This document shows positions 62,315-64,000 of a stretch of 64,000 nt of DNA, piece after piece. Both the position numbers and the translations under genes were made by a program. Numbering within the stretch: the stretch's first letter is position 1; each line of letters starts with the position of its first letter. Origin of the DNA: Altericroceibacterium indicum (lineage in GTDB: Bacteria > Pseudomonadota > Alphaproteobacteria > Sphingomonadales > Sphingomonadaceae); NCBI RefSeq assembly GCF_009828105.1, contig NZ_WTYQ01000001.1, positions 62,001 to 126,000 of the forward strand, written 5' to 3'. The notes beneath the pieces were generated by a model. The model was given only the letters and a program-made list of their open reading frames with translations, did no database searches and had not been told where the DNA came from.

Positions 62315-64000
62315 TCAGAATTGGAAACCCAGGCGGATATAATACTGCCCGCCATCTGTATCATAAGGGGCGTTTCGTGAATAAATCAGCCCGCGCACGG
62401 CTTGATAGGTCGCTTCATCAGGATAGGCGTCGAACAGGTTTTCGGCACCTGCGCGAATAGTGAAATTATCTGTCAGGTCATATTTTACCGAAAGATCGAC
62501 CAGGATCATCGAACCGAAATCCTGGAAAATCTGGCCATTGGCATTGTCGGAATAGTCGGTCCAGGATCCATAATAACGCGCTTTGGTCAGCACGCCGAAC
62601 CGGCCAATGTCATAGCCCAGCGATGCGGTGGCGTTATGTTTGGGCAGCCCTTTTTCGAAGCGTTCCTTCTGGTCTTCGCTGCCGATGGTGGAGGACAGGC
62701 CATTGCGCACTTCCGTGTCATTGTAATTATAGGCCAATGTCGCCTTCATCGTGCCATCGCCAAGGCGGGACATGTAGCTCAGCACAAGGTCCACCCCTTG
62801 CGTGCGGGTGGCGAAGTCATTGGTATAGTAATTGACCGAGGTATAGCCATTGGGGTTGGGGGTTCCGGCTGGCACGGAGAAGCTCTTGGACAGGCCGAAA
62901 CGGTCATTCACATCGACCCGGTAAAGATCGACACTGGCAGACAATCCACTGAAGGGCTGGGCGGTGAAACCCAATGTCAGCGATTTCGATGTTTCTGGCT
63001 TCAAGGGTTTCGCCCCCAGCGCTACGGCGATTGGATCACTGGGTGACAAGCGGCCCGCTGTGAAGATCGTCATCGTGCTGGTGTCGAGGCCCTGCGTCGT
63101 GCGCGAGGTGTTGAGCTGGCCCGGTGTCGGTGCATGGAAGCCGGTGGAATAGGTGCCGCGCAAAGCGAAAGCGTCGCTCAATGCCGCGCGGGCAGAAAGC
63201 TTATAAGTGAACTTGCTGCCAAATTCGGAGAAATCTTCGTAACGCCCGGCAGCGCCGAGGGTGAGCATTTCAACCGGTTGCCATTCAAGGTCACCATAGC
63301 CAGCGTAGCTGGTCTGGTTCCATTCGCCGGCGATCTTGTCGCTGAAACCGGGGAAGCCGTTGGAATTGGCGGCCAGGCCAACAGCTGCACCGGGGCCGAT
63401 GGCGTAGCTGGCTGGATCGCCCGCGGAAACGCCATAGGTTTCAACCCGGCGTTCGCCACCAAACGCCACGTTGATCGGGGCATAACCACCTGCATCAAGG
63501 CGATAGACGAAATCGGCATTGAGGTTGAATTCGCGCTGCTCCAGCCGGCCGAGGTAGAAGCTGGTCGGGCTCTTCGGGCCAAGCGAGGCATTGAGCGATT
63601 CATCCATTTTATATTCGATCCGGCTGCGGCCCCAGCTCGCACTCAGATCATAGGTGAAGGCAGAGTCACGGTCGGCACTGCGCACACCGCCAACGGTCTG
63701 GATATCGTTGAAATCCGTCCCGAAGCGGGGGGTGAAGCCAGTTGGATAAATACTGGTGAAATTGAAGCCGGGGAAGACGTCTGTGTCCTTGAACACATTG
63801 CCGGTGTTGGCCGGGTTGCGCCAGTTGAAGTCGGTCACGCCATTGCCGTCATTCACCGTTCCGAAGCCGTAAAGCTGTGCACTGTCGGTTACATCGTAAT
63901 GGGCATTGACTGCGCCGCGCACGGTTTCGAGGTCCGGCTGACCCCAGCGTTGCACGGGATTGGGAACGTCAAGCTCAGGGTGGGCTTCCTGAAAGGCAAT
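62315..64000 (-). CDS. TonB-dependent receptor, C-terminal part (5' end outside the window)
   Basis: The visible 561 residues are the beta-barrel and end with QYYIRLGFQF, the terminal aromatic of outer-membrane proteins. The repeated alternation of strands, FSEFGSKFTYKLSARAALSDAFALRGTYSTGFHAPT and the final FTIRAGAENLFDAYPDEATY are typical of TonB-dependent receptors. The plug domain and TonB box are beyond base 64000. Ligand not determinable; the Tat aminotransferase and DUF885 peptidase next to it suggest peptide or amino-acid derivatives (inference). Confidence 0.9.
   Translation of the reverse strand: MAFQEAHPELDVPNPVQRWGQPDLETVRGAVNAHYDVTDSAQLYGFGTVNDGNGVTDFNWRNPANTGNVFKDTDVFPGFNFTSIYPTGFTPRFGTDFNDIQTVGGVRSADRDSAFTYDLSASWGRSRIEYKMDESLNASLGPKSPTSFYLGRLEQREFNLNADFVYRLDAGGYAPINVAFGGERRVETYGVSAGDPASYAIGPGAAVGLAANSNGFPGFSDKIAGEWNQTSYAGYGDLEWQPVEMLTLGAAGRYEDFSEFGSKFTYKLSARAALSDAFALRGTYSTGFHAPTPGQLNTSRTTQGLDTSTMTIFTAGRLSPSDPIAVALGAKPLKPETSKSLTLGFTAQPFSGLSASVDLYRVDVNDRFGLSKSFSVPAGTPNPNGYTSVNYYTNDFATRTQGVDLVLSYMSRLGDGTMKATLAYNYNDTEVRNGLSSTIGSEDQKERFEKGLPKHNATASLGYDIGRFGVLTKARYYGSWTDYSDNANGQIFQDFGSMILVDLSVKYDLTDNFTIRAGAENLFDAYPDEATYQAVRGLIYSRNAPYDTDGGQYYIRLGFQF

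Noticed and set aside
1-64000. CRISPR array, prophage, insertion sequence, tRNA or rRNA genes
   Set aside because: I saw no regularly spaced direct repeats, transposase or integrase genes, nor the conserved arms of tRNA or rRNA on either strand.

Overview
The window is a stretch of chromosome from an alphaproteobacterium, most probably of the order Sphingomonadales (Sphingomonadaceae or Erythrobacteraceae). This rests on moderately high GC as judged by eye, gene orders I recall from that order (pyrE-pdxJ-acpS-lepB; smc-DsbA-DsbA-DUF721-mutY; coxB-ctaD-ctaB-short protein-ctaG-ctaE-SURF1-thrC), a DUF1489 gene and a TonB-dependent receptor. I cannot place the genus. Coding is dense on both strands. 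I found no tRNA or rRNA gene, no insertion sequence, no prophage, no CRISPR array, and no gap between genes longer than 300 bases.

Layout. 1-5185 (minus): one tightly overlapping run, pyrE-pdxJ-acpS-lepB-AI-2E exporter-DUF3089 hydrolase-ruvX (ruvX cut by the window edge). 5276-11574 (plus): the aa3-type cytochrome c oxidase operon, with structural subunits II, I and III, heme O synthase, a 42-residue membrane protein, CtaG and SURF1. It runs into thrC, an rRNA methyltransferase, folB, an unknown gene and moaA-moaD-moaE. A possible structured RNA and a strong UUCG-loop terminator close this run at 16648. 16661-24454: mixed small units, namely a lipoprotein, rplU-rpmA, an acetyltransferase, a TetR regulator, ygfZ, a dihydroorotase, rarD, a glycine-zipper protein and a lipoprotein.

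24460-37560: ubiA against rsmE, gshA, a large ICMT/PEMT-like membrane protein, bamB with a YfgM-like TPR protein, a glycosyltransferase, an alpha/beta hydrolase, selO, astD, and soxR facing a VOC-family gene across a very clear SoxR operator. 37566-47238: smc, two DsbA-like proteins, a DUF721 protein, mutY, a small membrane protein, a Tat-exported beta-lactamase-like hydrolase, nudC and DUF1489. 47281-54138 (minus): a glycerate kinase-like protein with a 2-hydroxyacid dehydrogenase, a ModA-like lipoprotein overlapping a succinate-semialdehyde dehydrogenase gene, a MATE exporter and a zinc alcohol dehydrogenase. 54375-64000: an orphan 2Fe-2S subunit of a molybdenum hydroxylase, arsC, a PmtA-like methyltransferase, lipB, a CitE-like lyase, and an export-oriented group (DUF885 peptidase lipoprotein, Tat-exported class V aminotransferase-fold enzyme, TonB-dependent receptor cut by the window end).

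Most of this is ordinary core genome, and I do not see a convincing new multi-gene system. The observations most worth following are: the SoxR-type promoter pointing at the VOC gene; the multi-hairpin RNA candidate after moaE; several long intergenic inverted repeats; a dihydroorotase lacking the first metal-binding histidine; orphan parts of molybdenum systems (ModA without ModBC, a 2Fe-2S subunit without its large subunit); and the peptidase/PLP enzyme/TonB receptor group at the right end.
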